From: Eucommia ulmoides
Lineage: Eukaryota > Streptophyta > Magnoliopsida > Garryales > Eucommiaceae
Assembly: GCA_016647705.1 (NCBI GenBank)
Contig: CM028336.1
Span: 620,001 to 684,000 of the forward strand
Direction of reading: 5' to 3'
Length of the DNA stretch: 64,000 bases
Below are positions 36,938-49,639 of this stretch, one piece after another; position 1 is the first letter of the stretch; each line of letters begins with the position of its first letter. The notes beneath the pieces are model-generated. The model was not told the origin of the DNA, did not search any database, and saw only the letters and a list, made by a program, of their open reading frames with translations. Both the position numbers and the translations under genes were made by a program.

Positions 36938-37652
36938 TTGATGGTCCAAGAATTACCCAAGAGGGGGAGTGAATTGAATTTGGCAATTTTTCGTTAATTA
37001 ATTCTACTTAATTTAAATTTATGTGTTTTATGTGATTGTGTGAAGTGCATAGCGGATATTCAATCAAAACAATAATCACAAACATAATTATGAGCGGAAA
37101 TATAAATAGTAGAGTTAAAGAGATTGACACAGATATTTTATAGTGGTTGGGTAAACACCCTTTGCCTAATCCACTTCCCCGAGCTCTTTCGAGATTTTTA
37201 CTATCTTTGATCTTCTTACGGGTGAAGACCAAACCGTCTAAAGTTGCATCTTGAGAAACACGTATCCCAAGACTCTACATTCAAGAGTGAATAAATTTCA
37301 CTTATAAATCTCTCTTCTTGAGTAAAACCCTTGACTCAAGATTTACAATGAATATTCTCACGTCTCACAAAATAGAGTTTCAATACTTACAAGATATAGA
37401 ACTCAAGAATCTATGTATGTGAAGCAAATACAACAAACACTCAAGAAATATGAATAAAGAAGCAATAGAAGTGTTGTTGGACAGATTTTACCTTGGAAGC
37501 CTTTGGTAGTATTTCTTTGATCTTTGTAACTTAAGTTGAGTGATTGATACTTGGTGAGTTTCTTAGTTGATGAACTTCCAACTATCTTCCTCCTTTTATA
37601 GATGTAGTAAATAAATGGAAGAAATCTCAATTGAAGAACTTGATAGTATATA
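36938..37652. repeat. AT-rich repeat R, truncated copy
   Basis: Begins TGATGGTCCAAGAATTACCC and contains AAACACCCTTTGCCTAATCC and TTGATCTTCTTACGGGTGAA. The same order of blocks recurs from 37654. Probably an LTR or large retroelement fragment. Confidence 0.6.
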
Positions 37653-37740
37653 ATGATGGTCTAAGAATTACCTAAGAGGGGGGGTGAATTGGGTTTTGGC
37701 AAATTTTAAGATAATTAAATCTACTCAATATAAACTAAGG

Positions 37741-38824
37741 CCTCGTTTGGTAACCACTTCCATCCCAAAAATTTTCATCCCATTTCCAGATTTTTGGAAT
37801 TTATTTTTGAGTATAGCTTTTGGTAAACTTTTGTTTCCATTCTCATTTCATTCCAAAATGAGAATTGTGCCCACTTTTTATATAGAAATGAGAAACAAAA
37901 AAAAAATGTTTCTCATTATTCTCACCATATTCCCAACAAAAAAAAAATCCATTCCCAACCCATCTGCTCATGACATTCGTCTGGTTCGTCGTCTTTCTTT
38001 TTTATCACCTTCATCTGATCCATTACCTTCCATCACGTTTGTTGTCTTTGTCATCCGCCATCACCTATGTCGTCTTCGTTGTCCTCCTTGGTTCGTTCAC
38101 CTGCGTTGTCTTCGTCATCTTCGCCATCACTTGTGTCATCTTCATCATCGTCTTCTCTATCATGTTCTGGTTCGTCATCTTCTTCTCTATTTCGATTTCA
38201 AAACTGGGTTTCAATTTCAATTTCGAAATCGATTTCGAAACCCTGTTTCAATTTGGATTTCGACTTTGATTTCAAAAACGAAACCTTGGTTTGTTCACTA
38301 GCGTCGTCTTTGCCTTCTTTTCTGTTTCGATTTTGATTTCGAAATCGAAACATTTGATTTCCTGTTTCGATTTCAAAATCGATTTTAACCGTGTTCTTCA
38401 ACTTTTTGATTTCGAAGTCGAAATCGGTTTCGATTTCAAAATTGATTTCAACAGTGTTCTTTGCCTCATTGTTGTCGTCATCGATTTTGTCTACTTATAG
38501 GGTTTCGATTTCGAAATCAAAATCGAAATAAGGTTTCGATTTCGATTTTGATGGGGATTTAGAGTTCAATATCAATTTCGATTAGGGTTTAAGATTTCGA
38601 TTTCGATTGTGATTTAGGGTTTGATTGCTTAATGATTTTTTTATTGTGGTTTAGGGTTCGTTCTTCATTTTTTGGATATCGTTACCAAACGCGATTCTGT
38701 TCCCAGATAAAAAAAAAATTATCGTTATCAAACGCGATTCTATTCCCAAGAAAGAAACATAATTCTCATCCCATCCTATTCTCATCCTATTGCATGGGAT
38801 AGACACGAAACGGTTACCAAATGT
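37741..38824. mobile_element. GTTTGGTAACC-type MITE, copy 3, with palindromic interior
   Basis: Left end CCTCGTTTGGTAACCACTTC; right end read inward TGACATTTGGTAACCGTTTC. It splits a block of repeat R, and a CTAAG flank appears on both sides. From 38190 to 38620 the interior is built of TTTCGATTTCGAAATCGA units, giving long low-complexity frames that I do not call as genes. Confidence 0.7.
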
Positions 38825-40926
38825 CACCTAAGTGTTTATGTGATTTGTGTCAAGTGTACAACGGATATTCAAACAAAAGCAATAATCATAAATACAAATA
38901 AATGCAAAAATTTAAAGAATAGAGAATGAGAGATTGACACTGGTATTTTATAGTGATTCGCCAAACACCCTTTGCCTAGTCCACTCCCCTGAGCTCTTTC
39001 GAGGATTTCACTATCTTTGATCTTCTTACGGGTGAAGACCAATCCATTTAAAGTTGCCGCTTGAGAAGTTCGCATCTCAAGACTTTACAATTTAGAGTGA
39101 ATATGTTCTACTCACAAATCTCTCATCTTGAGCAAAATTCTTACTCAATATTTACAATCAAAATTTTCATCGTCTCACAAAGTAAAGTTTCAACATTCAC
39201 AAGATATAGAACTCAATAATCTATGTGTGTGAAGCAAATATAACAATAATTCAAAAGAAATGAATCAAGAAAAAAATGAAGTGTTGTTGTTGCACAGAAA
39301 TTTGCTTGGAAACTTTGGTAGTATCTCTTTAATCTTTGTAACTCAATTGAAAGAGTGATACTTGATTGATTGGTGAGTTGTAATACTTTCCAACAATATT
39401 CCTCTTTATATATATGTTGAGAAGTGTTAAGAGGATTTCACAATTGAAGTGTTGAGAAGATATGACATTTGGGTATGATTTCTTCAAGTGTCAAGACGTA
39501 GACTCCTCTTCACTTTTATTTTCTGCAGATTTGTCAAGATTTCAATCACTTTTTCCAACACCATAAATGTTAGACATATCTAATTAGATGCATATGACCC
39601 TTTGTCCAGTTTTTGTCATGATGGTAGTGAAAAAATATAATAAAGATTTCATATATTCAAAATGGATATTATTAAGTATGATTGATATTTAAAGCATATA
39701 GACAAATCATGATGGAGATATTCAAAGTTGGATGTGCATCATTAAAGGTATGGCTCCTCCAATTTAAATTATGATCAAGATAATAAATGAATATGGTTGG
39801 CATGGGATAAAGCATGACATACATTAATTAGTCAATCCTATCATAAAGTAGGTATGCATTAAATACTCCAACTACTTGCACAAGTTGGTCAAGATAATAT
39901 ATTTCATGTGTATAATACTAAGACCACAAATTTATATGTCAAACACATGATGTATAATCACATTTATACATGAATACAATAAATTTGATCATTTAAAAGA
40001 ATTCCAAACATGTTACACCACTTAATCACATTTTGCATGAAAAAACAGAATTTTCAGAGTAGTTCAACCAATTTGTCAGTTAAACATGGATATAAAGTTG
40101 AACATATCAATTAACCCTGCATATATCATGTAGACATATTAAATTAATATATCATAATATGATTTGAACATTTTGAATAATATTTGATATGTAAATTCAA
40201 TTTTTGGTTCATGACAAAAAGCTACAAAATGAGTTTTTAAGAGTTTCAAAATGTTTTGATCAATTCTCTTCAATTCAGTATTATTTTGATCATATTGAAT
40301 GATGATTAAGATATTATACATACAATATAATATATAAAAACCATCATACAACAGTTAGAACAAACAAATATCGCCAAATAAATAAATGCTATTGACATTT
40401 TTACAAATAGTTACTATTTTATAGGAAAAATATATCAAAATTTTGCCTACTATGCAAATAAATAAATGTTATTGAGTTAGGGTTCCATAGCAAAAAGAAT
40501 CACTTCATTTGGACTCCAAATGAGTGAGATATGATCAAATGAGTGAGTAAAGGCCTAGACAGGATTTTCTGCAAGAATCAGCTACTGATATGAAATTTAT
40601 ATGGTTTTAATGATATTTGAATTAACTTTTCAACCATATAAAATGCATTAAATTTGGATAAGTAATAAGAGAGATATGACCAATTTACTACAGAAGATCC
40701 ATTCTGATTTTTTGGACAACAACAGTTTATTACTATAGTGTTTTCAATACAATTCTATTTTTTCTCATCCGTTCTTGGTTTTGGTCGATATCTATGATTA
40801 TTTTTTAGCCAAATACCTTAAAAATATTATTTTAATGATGTCCAAAGTGTTTTGATGATCCAAATATACAATCTACCTTATGATTACATAGATACCGAAT
40901 TTAAGTAATTTGAGCATTTTTGTGAC

Positions 40927-41756
40927 TAGGGGTGAAAGAAATACCTGTCTACCTGACCTGCTCGACCACCGCGACCCGTTCGGATTCGGTCAGATTTCAA
41001 TATTTTTTTTCTTTTTTTCACCTGACAAGCCCACCCTGAAATAAGACAAAAATATAGGGTTTTGCCCACCATACCCGCTCGAACCCGAACTCGAACCCGT
41101 CCAATTCTGAATTAGTAATACATTAAATTATCATTTACCCCCCATAAACTTAGCATATTACCAAACCATCCCATGTATATATACTGGAATTAGGGTTTGA
41201 TATCTCATTCTTGAGCAGTCAGCCGCCGTTTCCATGGAGCATCTCTTTCTTTCTCTCTTGTTCTCTCTCTCAGTCCTCGATCTCAGATCTCCAGCCCTCT
41301 ATCTCAGATTTTCGGCCTCCATTCCGTTCAATCTCCATCTCAGATCTCTAACATTCGCTCCTCAAATCTCCGACCGCTCAACACCTCAAATCTTTAGCCG
41401 TCGCTGCCTTAGTTCGTTGTCTCTGTGCTTCGTCTCTGCTCCGCCGTTGCTATTTTAAGGTTTGAACTGTATTGTTTTCAATTTTTTTACTTTAAATGTG
41501 TAAAATTCATGTTTAGTTTTTTGGATTTGAAATTTCTTCCATGTTTCATGTTTAGTTGTTTGGATCTGTGTTTCACTATTTGAAATTTCTTCTGTGTTTC
41601 AAAATCGACCGAAATCAATTGAACCCGAAGCACCCGAACCTGCTTAGATGGTCGGAGGTTTTGGCTCAGGGTCGATCGGATTTCGACCCCTAAAAACGTT
41701 CGGATCGGCCCCAAAACCCCTCCATCCCCGACCGATCCGATCGATTTTCTCCCCTA
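40927..41756. mobile_element. 830-bp hAT-type element
   Basis: Ends TAGGGGTGAAAGAAA and, read inward from the right, TAGGGGAGAAAATCG. Exact 8-bp TSD TTTGTGAC (40919-40926 and 41757-41764). The interior at 41230-41460 looks like a captured CT-rich leader with an ATG (a 74-codon frame with no known domain). Confidence 0.8.
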
Positions 41757-42309
41757 TTTGTGACCAAAATGTAAAATTTTCAATTGAGCAAGGTATGAAC
41801 AATCTTATTGCATGGATCATGATATAATAATTATATGAATATATTCAAAATATTATATCAATAACATTTTAAGTGTTTTCACATTAAGATTATGTAATGT
41901 ACTATTTGGTCACAATAAATCTAAGTTTGAACATATTAAATACATTTCTGATCAAGATGTGAATTTTTCAAATTTGCATGATATAATCAAACATATAATA
42001 CACATTTTAATATTTAGATATATTGGACATGTTAGAAACAAAATATCACAAATGTATGCACCTTCGGTGTGTGTGTGCAACCTATAGAGTTTTGAGTTTA
42101 ATATCTTGAGTAATGTTGTCGAAATGAAAAATTATATTATTTAAATCATACCTTTCGACTTGAATGCATCTTCATGATGTATTTCCATAATATATGGATG
42201 ATCTATATTTAAAAATAATGTTAGTTCATTCAAAACGTCAAATAAGGTGTTATCGTCAAAATCACATTTTTCGGAGATCCTATAATTGAAACCGCTTAAG
42301 CTAACATAT

Positions 42310-43922
42310 TGATAGGTGTAAAATACCTATCTAATTCTAAACCGAATTTGCCAGTTTTCGAGTATTTTATTGAAGTTTGAATATATTTTTAGTTATTTTT
42401 ATTAGTTAGGAGAAGGGACGTAAACAATCGGCAAACTGAATGAAATGGTGGAGAAAAGGGTAGCTAAAAGATAAAAAAAAAGAGGTTTCAAAGAACAATC
42501 CAATTCCGCCTAGGCGAAGTTTTCACCTCCTAGGCGGAAATCCATTAGAAAGTTGCAAATGCTGAAATGTTGAAATCCACCTAGGCGAAGTTTCCACCAC
42601 CTAGGCAGAAATCCGTTAGAAGGTTAATAGCGCTGAGAAGTTGAAATCCGCCTAGGCGAAGTTTCCACCGCCTAGACGGAAATCCATCAGAAAGTTGCAA
42701 GGGCTGAAATATTGAAATCCGCCTAGGCGAAGTTTCCATCGCAAGGCAGAATTCCGTCAGAATGCTGGACGTGCTGAACTGCTGGAAGTGCTGAACTGCT
42801 GAAACCCATTTAGGCGAAGTTTATACCGCCTAGGCGAAAATCCATCAAAAAGAAAGAAGATAAGAAGTTAGTCCTCCGTCTAGGCGAATAAACCATTGCC
42901 TAGGCAAAATTCTAACCGACTTAAACTCCGCCTAGGCGAAGATTCTACCGCCTAGGCGCATTTCGCAGAACAATCTAAAATATCTGTTTAGATATTTTTG
43001 AACCCCGATGTCTATTTATACCCATTTTCCACGTCTGAAAAAGGTTGTTGATGAACCCTAACCCTAGTAGAGAGTTCTTAAGCTATATTTTGAAGACCAA
43101 GAAGGAGATTCATCATTCGGACAAAGAAGAATCACTTGCGGATCGATCATTAGCGACAGTGAACCGTTTCACTTTCAGATTTGATCGTTTATCTCTTGTT
43201 TTTATCTTTGTAATCACTTTTTTATATCTAAGAATGTTGAATCTCTCTTATTTTGTATGGTATATGGCTAAAATCTTGTAGTATTAGTTAAATGTTACTT
43301 AAGTGTAGTTGAAATCATGTAATTGTTAAGTTGAAGGAATTAATGTTACTTTAATGAGTTATTTGTTAAATCCGATTGTGTTTACCATTATTCTTGATAT
43401 TATGCTTATATTGATAAACCGAGAATATGGGATTTGTCACTCGGGAGAGGTAACCCCGGATTCGGACTAGGGTAAATACAACGTGACGTTCTAACGACCC
43501 AGGAGGGCATTAGAACGTATGTAATCCATGACGTTGGCTAAAGACTCACGCGACCTAGGGTCGTAAAGGCATTGAAGGGGATTTCTTCGTTGACACTCGG
43601 GAGAGGTAGCGGAAGAGTTATCAATACAGAGATTGTCGGAATAGATAGAAAACCATTATAGCTAACTTAATGATGTCGATTATGTATTATGTGAAAAAAA
43701 TCAATACCTAAGTAATTAGTGTAATTAGAACTAACCTAATAGTTGTCGTTTATCTTAGTATATTAAATAGAAAACAAACAAATTTTGATCTCAACCGAAT
43801 TACACGTCATTTCCAGTGGAACGATATCCGATCTTACGAGATCCATTATATTAAAATTAGACCTCGTATACTTGCGAATAGTCAATACCGCAAGGACGAT
43901 GGTGTGAATCCTCGTGCGTACA
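42310..43922. mobile_element. Solo LTR, 1613 bp, TSD CATAT
   Basis: Begins TGATAGGTGTAAAATACC and ends CTCGTGCGTACA, TG...CA termini. A perfect 5-bp TSD CATAT flanks it (42305-42309, 43923-43927), and repeat R resumes beyond. No internal domain, primer-binding site or second LTR, so it is a solo LTR from recombination. Contains the palindromic minisatellite at 42505-42965. Confidence 0.8.
42505..42965. repeat. Palindrome-bearing minisatellite, about 7 units of ~71 bp
   Basis: Each unit carries two copies of the palindrome CGCCTAGGCG (variants included) about 20 bp apart, as in CCGCCTAGGCGAAGTTTCC followed by ACCGCCTAGGCGG. The spacer varies in length in the last units. Confidence 0.85.
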
Positions 43923-43927
43923 CATAT

Positions 43928-44640
43928 AACCATTGGAGATTCTCTTCAAATTATCAAGATTCAAAATGCAAGACTCTTCTCCATTATCTCTGCATATTTG
44001 TCAAGATTCCATTCACTTTTCTAACCTCATAAATGGTAGATAGGTATAATTAAATACAAAGGATCCATAGTCCATTCTTGTCTTTGAGGTAATGAAAAAT
44101 TACAATCATTTGATCACATATACAATGTATATAATTGAATATGGTTGGTAATTATAAATTTAAACAATTCATGATGAAAATCTTCAAAGTTATATTGGAA
44201 TCATTAAATGTAAGACTTCTCAACTTTAAAAATGAATCAAGATAATGAAGATAAGTTAGCATATTCATGGTGGGAGACAAGATATGGGTTAACAATAAAT
44301 GAGTTACCCTACCACCAAATCAAAATAATATCTTTTGTATTCCCATTTGATTGTATTGACAAGTTCAAATTCAAATTCAAATCAAATACTTGTATACATA
44401 CATTATTATGTATTTGAGCACGTGTATATAATATGTATAAAGTATATTATACATGTATACAATCTAATTAAGCACACACAAGCCTTTCAAGAGATTGAAC
44501 ACTTAGAATTTATTCAACATTTAGAAAACATAATTTTCATACTCTTTGATCTAATTTGTCAATTAATCATAGATGTAATGATAAACATATCAATTGATTA
44601 TGCATATATCATGTAGACATGTTAAACTAACATCTCATAA
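43928..44640. repeat. Repeat R, partial copy
   Basis: Matches the 39470-40150 part of the long copy (TTGTCAAGATT-TCACTTTT, TCATAAATG blocks). It passes directly into the cysteine protease remnant at 44.9 kb. 44641-44890 has only AT-rich sequence. Confidence 0.5.
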
Positions 44641-44892
44641 CATGAAATGACTTATTTTTCTATTTGTCCTTTTGCAATTTATAATTTATTCTCAACGTTA
44701 ATTATTTTTTATCTTTGACATATCAAATTTTATTTTAATTTGTAATAATATGATTCTTTTAGTTGACATACGTATACTCATGATGTTTTCAATGAAATAA
44801 GAAATCAAGAATGATGTAGTAAATTATCTCAAATTAAAATTATATTTTTTTTCTTTCTTGGTTATATTAATATTTATATTAAATCATTTTAA

Positions 44893-45735
44893 GGTTGTTG
44901 CCATGCTATGGTGGCACCAAATGCATACAAAGCTCTCTATAAGTTAGAACACAGTTAAAAAATTCTCCTTGCACCGCAAGAATTAGTTGATTGGTTACAC
45001 TAGAAAGTTGTTCATGGTCTTACAAAAGTGGATAAGGTTGGATTCTGTACTTCAACCATCAATAAGACATTTAGTTATATAAAGAAATATGGAATAAGCA
45101 AATATATTAATTATCTGTATGTGATTAATAAAAGCGAAAAATCTCTATAACCAAAAGTAAGTTTAAAAAATAATAAATTTACGTGCATATGAGTTTGATT
45201 TCAAAAATAATTCTGAAATATATTTGAACTATTAACACGCATTTAATTTATTTATTTTAGAGACAAAAATTTAAGATTGATGGTTACACGAAGGTTCATC
45301 AAGATGCCAATGAGAAAGATATCTTAGATTTCATTAAACAACGTCCAATTTGTATTGTGATAATTCTATATGATAATATAGAATTTTTAAATTATGTAAA
45401 TATAACTTTTAATGTGTGTGTGTTTATATTATTCATTAAATTTGAATAATAATTATTATTTCTTTAACTTTTGAGTATGATACTTTAACTTTTAAGGATT
45501 TTTTGACAATAGCAAGTTTTTGATATTTTGCTCGTTCTTATCATTTTTTAGTAGGAGATTTATCAAGGACCAAGACAGACCCTAAGACCGTGAGATTGAC
45601 AAACATGATATACTAGTCGTCAGATATGGAACTGAAGATGGAGTAAACTACTATTGGATAATGAATTCTTATGGAGTTTCTTGGGGATGTCGAAGGATAC
45701 GGCAAGATCCGGCGTGATCTTGTCTTCCATTTTTC
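44893..45735 (+). pseudogene. Papain-like cysteine protease remnant, copy 1
   Basis: Three exon-like blocks. Block 1 (44893-45151): GCCHAM, corresponding to the active-site region GxCWAF, then LAPQELVDW for SEQELVDC; it has in-frame stops. Block 2 (45260-45400): KFKIDGYTKVHQDANEKDIL, corresponding to the papain YEDVP-NDE region. Block 3 (45552-45735): KHDILVVRYGTEDGVNYYW then MNSYGVSWG, matching the catalytic His and Asn regions. Stops and frameshifts make it non-functional. AG/GT sites flank the blocks. The whole set is duplicated at 49.1 kb. Confidence 0.75.
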
Positions 45736-47104
45736 CTTTTCAGAAAAGACTTTCATCCAATAAGTTGGTAAAGATAAACTTTTATATTGACATTTTTATT
45801 TTACTAACAGGGTTTATTTATCTGGTGTAACTTAAAACTCTTTTTAAGTCGTAATATGTGTTATCTTGATATATCAGTTTTTTATCTTAGAACATATGAG
45901 ATGTGTAGGTGCAAGGGCGAATGCGCATACTGTCTAATAGCGTGGTGGTTCTACTCATTTTTTTTTCTTTATTACATTTTTTATAATGTACTTGTTATTT
46001 TAAATAAATATGCTCTCACTAAGTTTTGTGTATAATTTCATTTTTTCCTTTGAATTTAATATATTTAATCACCTAAAAACACATGCTAGATTTTTTTTCG
46101 TGATTAAACATAAAAGTGGGGACAATTTAATAGTTAATAAAAGCCCGTATGCAAGAGTGCATATTTTTACTATATTTGTTGATTCAATAATTTTTTGAAA
46201 TTATCTAGTTCAAAAAAAAAAAAAAAACTAATTAAAAGAATCAGATTGAAGTAGGTTCTCGTCAATTAAAAGAAATGAACTTCAATGCATTTATATACTT
46301 TATAAATCGCTAATTACCTTACGGTGCAAAAAATCGGAGCGGAATTGTTCCTTATGTTTGGGATGTGGGAAATGATAATTGTCAAATTCAAGAACCGGGG
46401 CAGCCTCTTCCTGATTTCTCCCTGATCTCCTTGGTGCCACGGATGGAATTTCTCAAGAACACAAGCTCTCAACCTAGGATTTTGGTATTTCTCCGAAATG
46501 CTCAAGGTATGCTTCCTCTCTAAGATGAGAATGAAAATGTGGTGAGAATATGAGTATATATAGGTAAAGAAATCGTGTAAACAAACCTTAAAGCCATTAA
46601 GATTAGTATTAATTCTGTAACTATCCATGCACTCAATACCAGGACAAGTAGTCGACTACTTATCCAACAAGTAGTCGACTACTTCTGTTATAACATTTCC
46701 AAGAGGTAGTCGGCCTGATCCGTTTTTCGTTCGCACTCTATTTGGATGGATTTAATCAATATTCAGCCTTTGTATGATTTGTTGTAGTATAAATCAATCT
46801 CAATTAATTTAGAATTGATCCATATTACTTATAACCAAATTTCGTTGTTGTCTCAAAAATTTAAGTTATCAAAATTTGATTTTTGATCGCATTGAAAAAC
46901 ATGATTTTAAAATAATTTTTAAAATCATTTTGAACACATCATATATGTATAAATATCAGTAAAATTCATTTTCAATATTGTAAATTAAAATTGAAGTAAA
47001 TTTTAGCAATTAAGATAATTTTTGCAAAGTATAACATATTTACTCTCAAAGTAAAATGTTTTGAAAATTTTATTTTCAAAATAATTTCAAAGTATCTTTT
47101 TCTC
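45736..47104. other. AT-rich DNA with a probable LTR fragment and paired palindromes
   Basis: 46314-46628 on the minus strand resembles a retroelement LTR leader: TATA-like TACCTATATATACTC, then a spliceosome-like leader, without coding domains. 46646-46684 holds two copies of AAGTAGTCGACTACTT. No gene is seen. Confidence 0.4.
46646..46684. repeat. Paired 16-bp palindrome AAGTAGTCGACTACTT
   Basis: Perfect palindromes at 46646-46661 and 46669-46684, starts 23 bp apart. A related pair lies at 50103-50141. Confidence 0.9.
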
Positions 47105-47452
47105 TCATCATTTACAGTCATTTAATCACATATACAATGTATATAATTGAGTATGGTTGGTAATAATAAATGTAGACAATTCATGATGGAAGTCTTCAAA
47201 GTTGGATTGAAATCATTAAAGGTAAGGCTTCTCAACTTTAAAAATGAATCAAGATAATAAAGATAAGTTGGCATATTCATGATGGGAGACAAGGTATGAG
47301 TTAACAATAAATGAGTTACCCTACCACCAAGTCAAAATAATATTTTTTGTATTCCCACTTGATTGTATTGACAAGTTTAAATTCAAATCAAATACTTTTA
47401 TACATACATTATTATGTATTTGAGTACGTGTATATAATATGTATAAAATATA

Positions 47453-48640
47453 TGAAAAAGTACAATTTAGACCCTTTAACTATTGACACATTTCTAAGTG
47501 GTCCCTCTAAATTTAAACGTTTCATTTCAAACCCTCTACGTATCATAACATTTCTAAATGGTTATTCCGTTAGAAAAACAGTTAAAACTAATAAAATTTA
47601 GGGGTAAATACATCATTTCACAATTTTTTAAAATTTTTTAATCATTTTTTTTAATCTCTCTCTTCCTCTCTCTCCCTCATTCCTCTCATTCTCCCTCTTC
47701 CTCCCATTCTCCTCTTTCCCATACTCCCCCTGCAATAGGTGGGTGGATCATCTCGTAACCACCCCCTGTACCAGGGGGTGATTTTTCAACTAAATGACCT
47801 TCGGGATTCTGCGGATAACTGTAGGGTTTTTCCAACGTATCTGAACGGGAAGTGTTTTACATATATCCTTCCCTTTCTCTTCAAAATATTTGAAACTCCT
47901 GAACTAATCTATTTGAAGCTCTCTCTATCAAGAACTAGAACGAGAACTCTCTCTCTCTCTCTCTCTAAAATATTTGAATGAAGAATTTGTCATCCTTAAA
48001 TCGCTCTCTCTCTCTCTCTATATATATATATATTTGTATCGTGACCGTTAGATTTCTCTCTACATATATCTTTCCTTTTCTTTCCAAAATATATTTGAAA
48101 CTCCTGAACTAACTTGTTTGAAGCTCTCTCTTAAGAACTAGAACGAGAACTCTCTCGCTCTCTATGTAGATATATACATACACTGAGAGAGAGATATCTA
48201 GTTTTCTATCTAGTTCATTAGAGATGGTGATATACGGAGGGTTGAAGAGGAATAGAGATGAAGAAGATCAGATCAATGGGATTGGCGAAGCTGGACATGG
48301 CGAGGGGATCAACGGGAACGGTACAATTTTTCCGACTACGGGGTTGAATCTTAATCTTGGTTTAAGTCCAGCTATGCCAAAAAATATAGAAGTGGTGACA
48401 GGGATGGTGGTGAGAGTCCAAGCATTGATAGTGCGCCAGTAATGGCCTTGACGGTCGCCGAGATGGTGGCGACATCATTGTCTCTCTCTCTCCTTCGGCA
48501 CTGCCACTGCCACATCCTGGGTTCATTTCGGTACCGACATATAGAAGCCGAACAAGGCAACGGAATCGTCGCCGGTGACCTCCGATACCGGAAGGGAGAA
48601 GCGAGATAGTTACGTAGATATTATACACGTATACAATCTA
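47453..48640 (+). mobile_element. ~1.2-kb insertion carrying gene-like leader and a short ORF
   Basis: Contains two similar leader-like stretches (47868-47962 and 48066-48160, both with GAACTAGAACGAGAACTCTC) followed by an ATG frame at 48224-48442 of 72 codons including LNLNLGL, an EAR-repressor-like LxLxL pattern. Probably a captured fragment of a transcription-factor gene. Terminal repeats are not clear, so element class is unknown. Confidence 0.4.
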
Positions 48641-49092
48641 ATATATTATACATGTATACAATCTAATTAAACACACACAAACATTTCAAGAGATTGAACA
48701 CTTAGAATTTATTCAACATTTAGAAAATATAATTTTCATACTCTTTGAGCCAATTTATCAATTAATCATAGATGTAATGATAAACATATCAATTGATTAT
48801 GCATATACCATGTAGACATGTTAAACTAACATCCCATAACATGAAATGACTTGTTTTTCTATTTGTCTTTTTACAATTTATAATTTATTCTCAATGTTAA
48901 TTATTTTTTATCTTTGACATATCAGATTTTCTTTTAATTTGTAATAACATAATTCTTTTAGTTGGCATACAGATACTCGTGATGTTTTCAATGAAATAAG
49001 AAATCAGGAATGATGTAATAAGTTATCTCAAATTAAAATTATATTTTTTTTCTTTCTTGGTTATATTAATGTTTATATTAAATCATTTTAAG

Positions 49093-49600
49093 GTTATTGT
49101 TATGCTATGGTGACAACAAATGCATGTAAAGCTCTTTATAAGCTAGAACACGATTCAAAAATTCTTCTTGCACCACAAGAATTAGTTGATTGGTTACACA
49201 AGAAAGTTGTTCATAATCTTACAAAAGTGGATAAGGTTGGATTTCATACTTTAACCATCAATAAGACATTTAGTTATATAAAGAAATATGGAATAAATAA
49301 AGATATTGATTATCCATATGTGGTTAAGAAAAGCGAAAACCTTATGTAACCAGAGGTAAGTTTGAAAAATTATAAGTTTACATGCATATGAGTTTGATTT
49401 TAAAACTAATTCTAGAATATATTTGAACTATTAACACACATTTAATTTATTTATTTTAGAGACAAAAATTTAAAATTGATGGTTACATTTACGTTCATCA
49501 AGATGCCAAGGAGAAAGATGTCTTAAATTTCATTAAGTAGTGTCCAATTTGTGGTATGATAACTCTGTATGATAATATAGAATTTTTAAATTGTGTAAGT
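49093..49600 (+). pseudogene. Papain-like cysteine protease remnant, copy 2
   Basis: Block 1 (49093-49349) has no internal stop: CYAMV, LAPQELVDWLHKK, INKTFSYIKKYGI and DYPYVVKK, the last like the papain DYPY motif. Block 2 (49461-49600): KFKIDGYIYVHQDAKEKDVL, then a stop. The His/Asn block of copy 1 is missing, since the sequence passes into repeat R at about 49630. Confidence 0.7.
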
Positions 49601-49639
49601 ATAACTTTTAATGAGTCTGTGTGTTTATATGTATAAAAT

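Larger units (their letters stand above)
37654..42309. repeat. AT-rich repeat R, longest copy, with two nested elements
   Basis: Begins TGATGGTCTAAGAATTACCT and runs to GAAACCGCTTAAGCTAACA near 42306, interrupted by a MITE (37741-38824) and a hAT-type element (40927-41756). Parts recur at 43928-44640, 47105-49100, 49640-50060 and 51001-51341. TG...CA ends suggest a long LTR, but I find no matching TSD. No coding domain is seen. Confidence 0.5.

Noticed and set aside
37684-38301. 205-codon open frame
   Set aside because: It crosses a MITE boundary and is made of TTCGATTTC low-complexity repeats, with no homology pattern.
42505-42965. CRISPR-like array
   Set aside because: The repeats are imperfect, the spacers are themselves repeated, and this is plant nuclear DNA. 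It is a minisatellite inside an LTR.
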